A stretch of 64,000 nt of DNA from Camellia lanceoleosa (GCA_025200525.1 CM045761.1:137208223-137272222); one strand, 5' to 3'. Shown: positions 21,231 to 32,865, counted from the first letter of the stretch. Notes: generated from the sequence alone by a model not told the origin. Made by a program: numbers and translations.

Positions 21231-21690
21231 CTTTGCTCAACTTGTAAATTGCTACAAATTTCAACAAAGCGAGGTCAAGGAATCTTCTCGCTTAACTTTA
21301 ACTTGTAGATTGCTCACAACTTTAACTTGTAAATTGCTACAAATTTCAACAAGTAAAGATAAGAATTTATCTCACTTAACTTTAACTTGTAAATTGCTAC
21401 AAATTTCAACAAGTAAAGATAAGGAATTTATCTCGCTTAACTTTAACTTGTAAATTGCTACAAATTTCAACAAGTAAAGATAAGGAATTTATCTCGGCAT
21501 TAACTTTAACTTGTAAATTGCTACAAATTTCAACAAGTAAAGATAAGGAATTTATCTCGCTTAACTTTAACTTGTAAATTGCTACAAATTTCAACAAGTA
21601 AAGATAAGGAATTTATCTCACTTAACTTTAACTTGTAAATTGCTACAAATTTCAACAAGTAAAGATAAGGAATTTATCTCACTAACTTCG
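21231..21690 (-). repeat. E2 minisatellite, about 6-7 x 61 bp
   Basis: Tandem units built on CTTAACTTTAACTTGTAAAT, TGCTACAAATTTCAACAAGT and AAAGATAAGGAATTTATCTC. Reversed, they contain ACTTGTTGAAATTTG and TTTACAAGTTAAAGTTAA, recognisably related to the 58-bp units of E1. The later units are nearly identical to each other, so the array has been homogenised within this copy. Confidence 0.93.
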
Positions 21691-21701
21691 CTAAGCATTA
21701 C

Positions 21702-21751
21702 TAATGTCTTCTCCGCCCCAATGTGAACCTAAGTTCCTCTTGGGTTCTCAT
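21702..21751 (-). promoter_or_regulatory. E2 internal PPT-like tract
   Basis: Reversed, this reads GAACTTAGGTTCACATTGGGG then CGGAGAAGAC. It matches the E1 tract at 8994-9030 in sequence and in position between pol and the array. Possible central plus-strand primer. Confidence 0.45.
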
Positions 21752-21839
21752 TATTCAACATCGTGCCAAGTTGTATAAGTTCAGAGAAATTCTGCTAAGA
21801 TTTTATTTATCATATCGGCAAGAAAAAATCAAACAATAT

Positions 21840-23140
21840 CTAATGATAGAAAAACTTTAAATTACAAGTGTTCCATGGTCTAGGCAGTGCTTTGCCTTCA
21901 TTATCTTCGGGCCGGTATGCCCCATTCCCTAACACGAAATTATTCTCAGAGGGGCCTTCCCAGTTTGGGCCAAGTTTGCCATCTCTGGCATTCTTCTTAT
22001 TGCCGACCACTTTTCTTAAGACTAAGTCGTTGACCTGAAAATCCCTTGGATTGACCTTCTTGTTATAAGCTTTGGCAAGCCGTTGTTGGTATCTTTGCAG
22101 TCGGATTGCGCTCTCTCTTCTTTCTTCTAGTAGGTCCAGATCTCGGGCTAAGAGCACATCATTAGACCCGTCCTCAACTCCCTGTGTTCTGATCCCTGGG
22201 ATGCCGATCTCCAATGGAATGACTGCTTCCGTGCCATAAGCCATGGCAAAGGGGGATTCCCCTGTTGATCTTCTCGGCGTAGTGCGATATGCCCAGAGCA
22301 CGTTGGGCAGTTCGTCTACCCACTTCCCTTTGGCTGCCTGCAGCCTCTTCTTTATTCCATCTAGAATGACCTTGTTTGATGCTTCGGCTTGCCCATTACT
22401 TTGGGGAAAGCTTGGTGTTGAGAAGTAATTTTTTATCTTGAATTTGGCGCAAAAATTCTTGATGAGTTTGCTGTCAAACTGTGTTCCGTTGTCGGCAACG
22501 ATTGCTCTTGGAATCCCAACCGTAATGATGCTTTTCCGATGAAGTTCTTCACATCCACATCTCGGATTTTGGCAAGAGGCTCGCTTCTATCCATTTTGTG
22601 AAGTAATCCGTAGCCACCAAGAGGGTACTTCCGTTGCCCAGTTGCTTGGGGCAATTTCCCAACAAGATCCATGCCCCATTGGGCAAATGGCCAAGGGCTG
22701 GAAACAGGATTCAAGTCAGCAGCTGGCTGGTGTAACAATGGTGCAAACCTCTGACATTGTTCACATTTCTTTACATAGGCCTTTGCATCTTTCTGCATTT
22801 AGGGCCACCACTACCCCAGGTAATGGCCCTATGTGCTAACGATCCGCTCGAGTGGCTTCCACAAACTCCTTCGTGAATTTCAGAGAAAGTCTTCGACTTG
22901 AAGAGGGTGTACGACCTTAAAAGAGGTCCATGAAGGATCTTCAGACAGATGTCCTTCATTGCCGTCGAGTGAATCTTGCCGACTTCATTCGACCTTGTGT
23001 GCTTCCTTCCGATCTTCGGCAGCTTGCCTTCTTTAGGAATGCAACAATTGCATCCATCCAAATTGTCCCAACCGCACATAATGCTTCTTGCATTGCGTTC
23101 GTGGCTCTATGCTTGGGCACAGTAGGTAGTCAATCATTAT
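21840..23140 (-). pseudogene. E2 integrase
   Basis: Minus-strand integrase in at least three frames. The N-terminal zinc module has HEGVCGSHSSG, HRAITWG and CEQCQRF. The core has GMDLVGKL near 22675. The glutamate region is damaged by frameshifts. The C-terminus is intact from about 22301: [57 protein letters not shown] and the end NTCNLKFFYH. Relative to E1 the damage is mainly small deletions rather than stop substitutions. Confidence 0.88.
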
Positions 23141-23565
23141 TGTCCTTGTCTTCCCGGTTTGTCTTGAACTTGCCAAATTGGCCAACGGCGTCGGCATGGT
23201 TGTTATCATCTCGGCTAACTCAGAGAAGTCGGCGGTTTTGAAACATGTCCGCCAAATGATGACTTCTTTTACGTATGCCGACATTCTTTCATCTCGGCAA
23301 AGAAACTCTCGTAGTTTGATTTACTATAAGCTGCGAATCACAAAAAATAATTACCTCATCCTCATCTGCTATTGCGGCTTTAATCCGAGAATCAATGCTT
23401 CATACTCCGCCTCATTGTTCGAGGCCTTGAACCCCAGTCGAATTGACTGCTCCAATATCTCCCCATCGGGGGAAATTAACACTACTCCAGCTCCCGCCCC
23501 CTGCCGGTTTGAGCTCCCATCAACAAAAAGTTGAAAGGAGTTGCCGATGTAAATGCTGCAGGGTC
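23141..23565 (-). pseudogene. E2 second, archaeal-type RNase H
   Basis: [20 protein letters not shown], then [18 protein letters not shown], a frameshift, and then VIIFCDSQLIVNQ and DERMSAYVKEV. The first three catalytic acidic residues are visible. It confirms the dual RNase H organisation in an independent copy. Confidence 0.87.
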
Positions 23566-23599
23566 TGAGTTTCTCCTTCTTTGGTTCTTTGGCTTTTGG

Positions 23600-24110
23600 C
23601 TGGGCTTCTCTTTCCTTGTCTGGGCATCGTTCATCTCGGCTCGACGGAGCCCGATGTTCGATGTATTCTGGTGAGAACTCGGCCACAAAGTCGGCCAAGA
23701 CTTGGCCCTTAATTGCGGTTCTCGGCCTAAACTCCAGGTCATATTGGCCCAAAACAACGGCCCATCTTGCAATTCTTCCAGTCAAGTCTCCTTGCTGCAA
23801 CAAGGATTTTAATGGGTGCTCTGTCAGAACCACTATCTTGTGAGCCTGAAAATAGTGGTTCAGCTTCTTTGAAGCCATTACCAAGGCCAGCATTAATTTT
23901 TCTAATGGCAGATACCTTGTTTCTGCGTTAGCCAAGGTCTTGCTCACATAGTAAACTGCCTTCTGTACGCCCTTTTCTTCTCGGATAATCACAGCCCTCA
24001 CTGCGTGCTCTGAAACTGCTAGGTATAAGAGCAGTTCCTCCCCAGGTTGAGGCGTTGAGAGGACTGGGGCCGAGGTAAGGTACTTCTTCAGGTCGGTCAA
24101 AAGGGCCTAG
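23600..24110 (-). pseudogene. E2 first RNase H
   Basis: One open stretch (minus strand from about 24100) contains [60 protein letters not shown] and [18 protein letters not shown], ending in the [12 protein letters not shown] linker. It is uninterrupted here, unlike E1, and gives the reference for judging the E1 stops. Confidence 0.88.
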
Positions 24111-25290
24111 CATTCCTCCGTCCATAAAAAATCGTGGCCTTTTCACCAGATTGAAAAAGGTTTACACTTGTCCGAACTTCGCTTATAAATCTGTTTAGGT
24201 CGCGGCCCTTCCGATGCATCTGAACACGCTTAGCCGATGTCGGACTCTGTAATTCCGAATGGCCTTGATCGATCTGGTGGCTTCAATGCCCCTTCTTGTC
24301 ACCAGGTACCCCAAAAACTTACCGTATCCGACTCCAAACGCGCATTTCGATGCGTTTAGTCGGAGCCGAAATGTTTTGAGTATGTTGAAGACCTCTTCTA
24401 AGTCAGGGAGATGGTCCTTCGGTTCCTTGGTTTTCACGACCATATCATCAATGTAGACTTCCAGTTCGCCGATCAAGTGTCTGAACATCCGGGTCACCAC
24501 CTTTGGTAAGTTGTTCTCTGCGTTCTTCAACCCGAAGGGCATGACTCAGAATAAAGATCTGAGACCTTTGGGAGTAATAAACGCTGTCTTCTCCTCATCC
24601 GGGGGGTACATTGCTATCTGGTGATACCCCCTATATGCGTCCAAGAAGCTCATCCTACCATGTCCAGATGTGGCGTCCACCAACTGGTCGATCTTTGGCA
24701 GAGGGAAGCTGTCTTTGGGACAGGCTTTGTTCAGATTTGTGAAGTCTACGCAGACCCTCCACTTGCCATTCTTCTTTTTTACTACCACGGTATTTGACAA
24801 CCACGTCGGATAATTGGCTTCTCGGATGGCCCTGGCCTCTAGAAGTCTATCTACTTCCTCTTCCACTGCTTCGACGTGTATCAACGTCGGTCTCCTGGCT
24901 CGTTGTATTACAGGTTTGGCCGACCTGTCAACGTTGAGTCTGTGGCATGTGACCTCGGGGTCGATGCCAGGCATTTCATAAGGTGTCCAGGCGAACACCT
25001 CAATATTCTTTCTCAGAAAGGCTTCCAACTCCCTTTCTTCTTCTTCGGCTAATCCTGTGCCGAGAAGAAAGAAGCGTTCCTCATCACCCTTCTGGACGAA
25101 GACTTTCTTCAATGCTTCTTCACTCTTCTCGGTCGGCTCCTTGCCGACATCATCTAGGACTTTCATGTCCTCTTCTTCAACCTTCGCTACCGGTTCTCGA
25201 ATCTCGCAGTTAACTTCATTGTTGCCATGGAGCGCTTTTACGCTGAATCGATCTCCTCCGATTTCCTCAATCCCATGTTCATTGGGAATC
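24111..25290 (-). pseudogene. E2 reverse transcriptase
   Basis: From about 25250 the frame reads through AKPVIQRARRPTLIHVEAVE, VVVKKKNGKWRVCVDFTNLN, DSFPLPKIDQLVDATSGHG and FLDAYRGYHQIAMYPPDEEK. A frameshift near 24546 is followed by [20 protein letters not shown] and the catalytic [10 protein letters not shown]. The connection region is broken near 24195. The catalytic aspartates are present. Confidence 0.9.
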
Positions 25291-26010
25291 GCGGCGATTG
25301 ATGCAAGGTGGAGGAATCGCCCCATTGCATGCAACCACGGCCTCCCAGATGATGTTGTAAGGCGGCGTATCAATCACAATGAATTCGTCCTCACCTTCTT
25401 TGTGCGGCTTGTACTTCCGGGCTTGTTGCGCCTAAAGGCCACGTCGGCGTTCCATTGAAGCCGACCATCGGGCCGTTGATATTCCATGTCATCGGGGTGA
25501 AGGCCTAACTCCTTGTAGCATCGACATACATGATGTCGCAGAGTCGCCTTGATCAATCAAGATGCTTTCACCGCACTCCCCAACCGGAGGGATACTACCA
25601 GGCATCATTGTGCGGGTCTTTGAACCATGTCTAGGTCGGCTTCTGTGAAGGTGATCATAGGTCCTCGGCAATCTTCGGGCCGAGGTCTTTTCAGTCCGAC
25701 CTGGTTGACATCTTTGTAGATGTTTCACCTCTGCGTCTCCCCAATGTCGTTTTCGTTCACCGTTGAGTGGATCACGTTAACCACCCGAGGTCCTTTGCTG
25801 TGGTTCTTTGTCTTTGGCGGCCGCTGGTGCTTGAGGCAACCGGCTGTTCTTCCTCGTTCGGGCCTCATCCACAAGATCTCTTAAATGGCCTTGTCGACGG
25901 ATCTTCTAAGTGTGCTTTAAGGGACTGCTCGAAAGTTGGGTGGCCTGCTCATTATGGTAGGCACAACGCCACCGAGGTTTCTCCATGAATTCTCCTTGTG
26001 CTCTTCTTGC
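25291..26010 (-). pseudogene. E2 protease and gag C-terminus
   Basis: Protease active-site text ILIDQGDSA is found near 25565-25590 and SGRPWLHAMGR near 25340, matching E1. The preceding gag end has a CAYHNEQ zinc-knuckle remnant near 25955-25980 and DLVDEARTRKN, both recognisable against E1. Several frame changes occur. Confidence 0.75.
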
Positions 26011-27420
26011 GCCACCAAATAGAATTTGATTTGAATTTGGTCAAGGACCTTTTGGATCGGAATTCAAACACCGTGCCACGCTTGTTTAGTCCTCAACTCT
26101 GTCTCTGTTTGTTTTGTCCATTGTTGCCTCGCCTCGCTTGAAGCCGTTGCCTTTTTTCTCATCTTTGTCTCCTTGTTCCCGAGGTATCCTCCTCGCTCGT
26201 GCATACTTCTCAATCCTCGCCATGAGCTCTTCCATACTCTTCGGCAGGTTTTTGCTAATGACTTCCGCAAGGGATACCATCCTTAGGCCGTTCTTGAAAG
26301 AGACGACCGCCACCTCCTGGTTGCACTCAGTATTCGATTGAACACCTCGTAGTACCGCTTATGAGGCTCTGAGGCTCTCATCTTTGCCGATCTTCGTGGC
26401 CATCAATGCATCCACCCTCAAAGGTTGCGGTTTGTTTGTAATGAACACGCCACAAACATCTCGGCGAGCCTTCTTCCAGCTTCTTACGCTCCCTTCGGTA
26501 GTTTGTGGAACCAACTGATGCAATCTCCCCAAAGGATGAAGGAACACTTTGCGAGCAACGGCTCGTTCCCATCAGATAACGCCATTGAATTCAAAAATAA
26601 TCCAACATGGAAGTTAGGGTCGACTTACCATCATATATCCGAACCTTGGCATGTGAATCTTTTTGGTGCCACGAATTTGTCCAATTCCACCGAGAATGGA
26701 GTCCTCGGCTTAACTGGGAGGTTACTTCGGCTCCAGCATTCTCCTGTTTCCTCTTGAGGTAGTCTCTCAAGTCCTCTTTACTTCTCCCTGCAGCCGCTGT
26801 CAATGGACTTCAAATTTTTTATGACTACTCTCGGCCTCATGGTGGCCCCTTTTGATCCTTCTCCGCAGGAGGCATCAAACACAACACCCGCCTTTAACAT
26901 GCCGATGTTCCTTGGGGTCTTCATCCTTCTCCCCCTGTGTTCTTCGGGGCTCCTCTCTCCTTGGCTCTTCTCGGCCGACCTCCCCGGATTGGCGGTGAGA
27001 GTGCCGCCTCCTCGTATCTTTGAGGGGCTTCGGACTTCTTTCCGTCCCTTCTTTGGGCGTTCTTGTCAGGCATTGGTGTCTGCAATGGGTATGGCGGCCG
27101 ATGACATTATTCTGCATCATAAAGTTGACGACCGATTGAAGGTCACCATTTATGTGCCATCTCCTTTACTTCTTCATCCCTCCTCGACATCCGTCTTCCG
27201 TGTCCGGAGGTCATCCTCGTTGTAGTACTTGCTCGGTTCGCTTTCTTTGATGTGTCGCCGCCCCGCCGACGTCTTTTCGCGTGATTCGATCACGAGTTTC
27301 TTCGCTATGTCGCCTCCTTCCACATTAGGATCGACAGTCTTCCACTCCCAGATGGAGTGTCGCCCCAATATTTTCCTTCTGCGCGTTATTAGCCATCTAC
27401 TCTTCTTTCTTTCCCAGACG
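26011..27420 (-). pseudogene. gag: E2 gag
   Basis: Begins just after the PBS near 27400 and matches E1 gag in scattered frames: RSKEDLRDYLKRKQENAGAE at about 26780, YDGKSTLTSMLD, FKNGLRMVS, and SMEELMARIEKYARA near 26210. Frames change at least five times, so no capsid protein could be made. Several changes are single-base losses in runs of identical bases. Confidence 0.82.
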
Positions 27421-27429
27421 GCGCCAAAT
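27408..27429 (-). promoter_or_regulatory. E2 primer-binding site
   Basis: Reversed, TTTGGCGCCGTCTGGGAAAG abuts the LTR end at 27430. The TGGCGCC core is intact here, unlike in E1. Confidence 0.78.
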
Positions 27430-27994
27430 TGTGTGAGTGAATTTCCGATCACACCGCCTCCTTAGTGATTCAAATAGAAGAACATAGTGAGTAGACGGCT
27501 CCTTGTAACTCGCATGAAGGAAAAGACTCGGTGGTTTCACCACCGGGGAACTCCGACGATCAAGTCAAGATATCTCTCAGATAATCAAGTACTTAACTCA
27601 CTAACTTGAGCATAAAAACGTGCCTTAGACCCATGGGGGTGCCTCTTTATAGCCAATCCAATCCTAGTCCCAACAGAACCCGGTCCTAATGGATTTAGGA
27701 CTCTTGCTAATCTAGGACTCTCAGTAGAATTAAGACATACTTCCTAAGAGTTTATCTTTACCCCAAACTGAAGTCTTCCCCCAACCTTGGACTCTTGTCC
27801 ACATCCAGGTTTGAGCTTCCTCTTCATTCTAGGACTCTTGTCCTTTATCCGCTTATCTCGGACTCTGATATCTTCGGAGGTATCCTCGGCCTTGCCGAGA
27901 TAACCTCGGCACAACTACCATAACACGTGGGGAACTCTGCTGACACTTCGGTGTCACCTCGGCCACGTGTTGGTACTCAGAAAATATATCCCCA
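27430..27994 (-). repeat. E2 5' LTR
   Basis: Reversed, it starts TGGGGATATATTTTCTGAGT and ends CACTCACACA. It keeps the G-box (CACGTGG) and the GAGATAA/TTATCTC cluster seen in E1. Paired with 17120-17681. Confidence 0.93.
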
Positions 27995-29328
27995 CAAATA
28001 TGATAACAAAGTTATATTAAAATGCACACACATAGAGATAGATAGTGAAAGAAATGAGAGATAGGTGAATAAATGATGATATACTGAGACTGTTATATGT
28101 CACTTGCTTCTATTACCGTATTGAATTACTCAATTACATGGCAATATATTATTAATTGTCATTATCTGTGTAATAATTATCTATAAACAAATGAATCAAT
28201 CTTGAGTATTCATATAAGATGTGATACAAAACAGTAATAAAAAATTGGTTATATGTAACATTTCTTTCGTTATACATTATGTTTCATTTGAAAGATTTTA
28301 ATGTGAGATAAGATTTATGGATTCATAAAAATATTTATGAGACCAAATGGTCTGTGTATAAGATTTATTAGTAAAGACTCCTATAAATTTTATAAGAAAT
28401 TATTTTGGCATAACTAAGCATTTAAAGTGACAAATTATATATATATTTTTTAAATTTTTAAAAGAAGGTAAAATTGGACTGAAATCAAAGAGTGAAATAT
28501 TCCATTCACTTAGTTCAAAGATATTGAAGATTAATGTCGGAAGCTTCTATTTACACATCTAGAGATGGCGGCATGTGAGGTCCATGGGCCACGTACCCCT
28601 CTTTAACTTTTGGAAAATTATATTTTTGTCTGCAACAAAATAATATATCAACAATGATTCATCCCCCTTTTTAGGACTCCCTTTGGACCCCCTCTCTCTC
28701 TCATTGGTCACCTTTTTTTTTTTTTTTTTTTTTGTTTTTCCTGCTCCTCCAATCACCTCTTGCCCGTGGCAAAGGGGGGTAAAGGGGGTGACCCCCAAAG
28801 GGGGTCTCAACCTTTATTCATAATATATTTCAATTTAATCCTTTTAAGTAAAGTCTTAAAATTTTTATGTCACTATTTCTAAGTTGATACAATGTATAAA
28901 ATTTAAGGATAAAACTAATACAATTAAAACTATAAATATCAAATTAAAAACTACAAATATAATTATTTTAATGTTACATTTATCACATTAAATTTATATC
29001 ATGACGTGTCAGTATTACCTAAGATTATTTATATTTGTAAAAATGACTACAATATTTGATTAACCTTTATTGGGAGTTTGGGGCAATAAATCAGATTCTT
29101 CTTCTAATTAAGTTGGTGGAAGACTTTGACCTTCCATTACATGAATCGATATCGGATTCTTAAAAATATTTTTAAATATTTTTTTTTTGGGTCCAAAACT
29201 CGAATAAATTTCAATCTAGTTATGATTGAAATATTTATGATGAATTCCATTATTGGTTATGATTATTAAAGAAGGCAGCTAAGTCAACATTTGACTGTTG
29301 ATCATTTCAAAGAAAAATGATCAATGAG
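27995..29328. other. AT-rich spacer
   Basis: No gene. Contains a (T)23 run near 28710 and a G-rich patch at 28774-28806. The (T)n and short direct repeats around 28690-28810 could be a degraded MITE. Confidence 0.55.
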
Positions 29329-29767
29329 TGGGGATGTAAATTTGGCCTGTTTCATTCGGGCTCAGGTAGACTCATGTTGGACTGTATGGGTTCCTGTTAA
29401 AATTCAGGTCAGGCTAGGTTACGGGTCAGAGAATTAGGTCCAAGCCTAGAGGTATTCGAATCTTGGGTGGACTAGCGGGCCTAATCCTGGACTCGCGTTT
29501 GGGCAGGTCTGAATATTTTTTTAAAATTTTTTTCCTATTTTTTCCACCAAAATTTTATTCTTTTATATATTAAAAATGAAACTAGGCCTCGGGGTGGGCC
29601 GGTCAGGCCGGACTTTGAGTGGGCCGTTGGCAAGGCTAGGCCCACGGACTGAGTCGGACTTCAAAATGATAGCCCTAGATCCCTGACTAGGCTCTGGCTC
29701 AGGCCCACATTGGATCGCGGGCGAGTTTCAACCCATCCACGGACAGTGAGCCTTTTCTACACCCCTA
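29329..29767 (+). mobile_element. hAT-like non-autonomous element
   Basis: Starts TGGGGATGTAAATTTGG and ends TTTTCTACACCCCTA. The termini are imperfect inverted repeats. Flanks TCAATGAG (29321-29328) and CCAATGAG (29768-29775) agree at 7 of 8 bases, the 8-bp duplication expected for hAT insertion. The interior is GC-rich (GGCCC/GGGCC/GGCTC runs), unlike its surroundings. No transposase. Confidence 0.75.
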
Positions 29768-29879
29768 CCAATGAGGGATAATTTTTGAAAAATTATTTCG
29801 TCATCCAAGGCACCACTCCGTCACGTTAACTTTTTAATTACCTAATATTAAATTATAAATCACATACTTTCTATCAATC

Positions 29880-30300
29880 ATAACCTACTTAGACCTTGTT
29901 TGATTAGAGGGATTAATAGTTAAAAGATTAATAATCTCATAAATTAGTGTAAGATTACTTAACCAATTAAATTAGTGAGATATCCATTTATTATATATTT
30001 ATTTTATTTTTAATCTTTTGTACTTGAAACTATAATTCTCAACCCCTTTTAATATTAAAAATTAGCTAATTTTGTCAAATTGAATGTCCATCGTATATAT
30101 AATCCGATTAATAAAATTTGTAATTACACATAGAATTGTGATTTCATAGACGAAAAATGGTTGAGAGCACTAAAAGTGGTACTCTAATAACACCACTAAT
30201 GATGTGGTAGTGGGCCCCGCCCATAGCCTATGCCTTGTTTTTTTTTAGAATTCCCAATGCATTAGTGCTATTAGTGGTATTAGTGGTTTTTTTTTAGTAG
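29880..30300. repeat. AT-rich region with small inverted-repeat element
   Basis: AGTGGTACTCTAATAACACCACTAATG near 30172-30197 is mirrored by CATTAGTGCTATTAGTGG near 30262-30280. This suggests a ~130-bp MITE within AT-rich DNA beginning with a TTGTTTGATTAGAGGGATTA-type sequence. Confidence 0.45.
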
Positions 30301-30370
30301 TATGAATCATTGTTGTTTCATAGACTAACAACCACAATTTTATGTTATAATCCTACTAATAAAACATAGG

Positions 30371-30748
30371 GATTGGCTTCCCTCCAGTACTGGAAGATGC
30401 TGTTGGGCCCGTGAGGACCCACTACGGATCCCATTTCGATAATCCGAACTGTTTAATGTATAGAACTTGTCGAGTACTATATGCTTGTAAAATCACATTG
30501 ATCGGATATCAATAGCTGTTTCATCGGATTAGATTTCTGTTAACTGTTTATTTTTTCATCGTTTAATTTTTTTTTTTTATACAAAACGAATTTGATCACG
30601 TAATTATCGATATCTGATCAATATATATAATATTTGACGAGTTTTACACATTGAACAATTCATATTATCAAAACGGGACCCGTGGTGGGCCTCCAAGGGT
30701 CCAACAGCACCCACTAATCCGATCACGGACTGAAGGGAGGCCAAACCG
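30371..30748. repeat. Foldback element A
   Basis: The left arm (GATTGGCTTCCCTCCAGT ... GTTGGGCCCGTGAGGACCCA) is mirrored along most of its length by the right arm (GGGCCTCCAAGGGTCCAAC ... TGAAGGGAGGCCAAAC). The two halves could pair over well over 100 bases with mismatches. Typical foldback or MITE structure, no coding. Confidence 0.75.
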
Positions 30749-31062
30749 TAAAACATACCCTTAGGCTGTGTTTAGTTGAGAGATTAGGGAGGAATTTAGA
30801 AAGGGAAAGAAAAAGGCAAAGAATATATAAAATTAAGTAAAATATAAGTATATTTTATTTCTATTTTATTTACTTTTCTCTTTTTCTTTTAAAATTTTTT
30901 TTTTTGGGGACAAATTTTCTAACCAAACATAATATAAGACATCATGCCGCGGTTCAAGAACATAACTTCTCTCAAATTCTCCGACAGTCTCCTCAAATTC
31001 GAAGAAGGGAACAATTTTTATATACTAATTTTTTTAAGAGTGTGATTTGTGTTCCGTCCGTA

Positions 31063-31417
31063 ATCGGATTAGATCGTATTATTGAGTTTTATTGGCTTAT
31101 TATGGAGTTCACATTGATTAACTGAACTATTCAATATGTAGGATTTGTCAAGTATTTTATTTCTATAAAAAAATCACATTAATTGGATATTCATAACCAC
31201 TTGATCAAATCATATTTCCGTTAACATTCAACATAATTAAAAAAAAAAGAAATTATTAACCGAAATGTGATACGATCAAGTAGTAATTGATATCCGATCA
31301 ATATGATTTTTTGTAAAGATGAAATACTCGACAAGTCTTATATATTGAACAATTCGAATTATCGATATAAATTCCGTGATAAATCCATAAAAATCTGATA
31401 GGACAATCCAGTTCAAA
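31063..31417. repeat. Foldback element B, relative of A
   Basis: Arms share text with element A: GAACTATTCAATATGTAGG and TTTGTCAAGTATTTTAT on the left against CTCGACAAGTCTTATATATT and GAACAATTCGAATTATCG on the right. Compare GAACTGTTTAATGTATAG in A. The outer termini are eroded. Confidence 0.6.
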
Positions 31418-32083
31418 ATCAAATAGGAGACCTGCCTCATCCTTTTTTAAAATCCGGAACTGAACAACAAAACGTTTGAAAACGTCCACTATTTCATATC
31501 ATCTTCATTTATGTGCCATTTTTTATTTTTAAATTCGAAAATAAGTTTTTAATGTTTTTCACTATCTGAACTTTCACTATTTAGTTCAATAAAAATAGAC
31601 AAAAAAATAAAAAATAAAAAAAATCATTGAATTAGATTTAGTCATTCACTACATTTTGAGAAATGGTAAGAATACTAACATTTTTACTATGGTACTAACT
31701 CGCAAATTTGGGTACAATAAACTATTACTTGGTATGCCAATTAAAAAAAAATAAAAATAAAAAAAATAAAAAAAATGAAACCCATATTAATTTGTGAGTG
31801 TATCAATAAAATTGTTACATTCCTAGCATTGTTAATTTTTCTAAAAATATATTAATGTAGTGAAAACACAAATTTTTGTGTGTATTCTCCTCCTAGCTAA
31901 ACGAGGACATTTGGGTTAGTAATTGTGTAATACCTTTTGTGGTGTGAGGTTTTGAATTCAACTTATAAAGAGGAGTTTGATACCTTTTGTAATGATTGTT
32001 TATTTCTCTCTCATTATAAGGGTTGTGGTGATAGTTTATCTGGTTGGGCTGAGGCTTAATGGGCTTGGTATATTAGTTGTGGA
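31418..32083. other. AT-rich spacer
   Basis: Runs of A and T and no gene. The text at 31915-32060 and 32272-32350 looks like one older repeat split by the MITE at 32084. Confidence 0.5.
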
Positions 32084-32270
32084 ATAATACTATATGCATC
32101 AATTAGTGGACTAATTAGTGTACTAATTGATGATGTGGCATAATTTAAGATATTTTTGATATTTGTAATGTATATAGTGAGTGAGGTTAATAATAATGTC
32201 ATAATTAGTGTTGGTACACTAGTTATTAGTACATTAATTGATTTATGTAGCACCACTCATCAATTGTGTT
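32084..32270. mobile_element. MITE, family M1 copy 1
   Basis: Begins ACTATATGCATCAATTAGTG and ends with TTATGTAGCACCACTC. The ends form an inverted repeat (GCATCAATTAGT against TACATTAATTGATTTATG). About 80% alike by eye to 34377-34563. Confidence 0.7.
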
Positions 32271-32748
32271 AGATTTTGTTGAGTTTCTAATTATTATGGG
32301 TTAATAATGTAAATATTTCTCATACATGTAATAATTTTTTTATAGATTGACAAAAAAATAAAAAAAATTCTCCCACTGCCTGGTTTTAATGAAACAAACG
32401 TGTTCCCAACATATGGAAAATTATCTGAAAGCATACTTTTAAATTACAATTAATTATTACTATAATGGTACTTTCTCATTTTTTGTATGAAATAGGGGTG
32501 GGCGTGGAACCTCTAATCCGCCATCCGTCTGTCAGATTGACAGATTAGAGAAAATCAATCCGCATCCGTCTGTTAATCCGGCAGATGCGGATTGAGTGAA
32601 TTGGCGGATTGATATGAATTGGTTTGACAGTTTAAAATTTTACAAATTCTTAACATAATTCAATTGTGTACTTCCTCAAAAAAACAAGCTGGGCAATTTT
32701 CAAATTTTTAACATAATTTAGTTGTGACCATCTTGGGTAAATTTATTA

Positions 32749-32865
32749 GAAGAGTCCAATGGGGAAAATTTGAAACACCGGATTTGTTATCAGCAAGATA
32801 GTGACCATCTTCAAGGCCTTTCTCTTGTCTTTGTCATCATGTAAATCCAATTTCAAGATAAGCTT
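32749..32865 (-). pseudogene. Captured exon fragment resembling a heavy-metal-associated (HMA/HIPP) domain
   Basis: On the minus strand a good splice acceptor (TTGACTTGTTTTTGCAG) is followed at 32865 by an open frame reading KLILKLDLHDDKDKRKALK. This matches the opening beta-strand and helix of plant heavy-metal-associated isoprenylated proteins, which commonly read 'VVLKVDLHDDKAKQKALK' (from memory of the family). Homology stops after about 22 residues, and a TAA ends the frame after 38. The intron-exon junction is at the place where many of these genes have one. The fragment lies inside the hAT-like element, so it is most likely a transduplicated gene piece. Confidence 0.6.

Larger units (their letters stand above)
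17120..27994 (-). mobile_element. E2: second Tat-lineage Ty3/gypsy element, inverted, decayed
   Basis: Same architecture as E1 in the opposite orientation: 5' LTR 27430-27994, PBS, gag, protease, RT, two RNase H domains and integrase on the minus strand. These are followed by a ~61-bp tandem array, an antisense gene on the plus strand, and the 3' LTR 17120-17681. Length is about 10.9 kb. AAATAT occurs at both edges (17114-17119 and 27996-28001), a likely target duplication. It is clearly the same family as E1 but diverged; many single-base deletions break the frames. Confidence 0.92.

Noticed and set aside
28774..28806. G-quadruplex candidate
   Set aside because: Only three G-runs on one strand with an intervening C-run that would pair into a hairpin; weak support.
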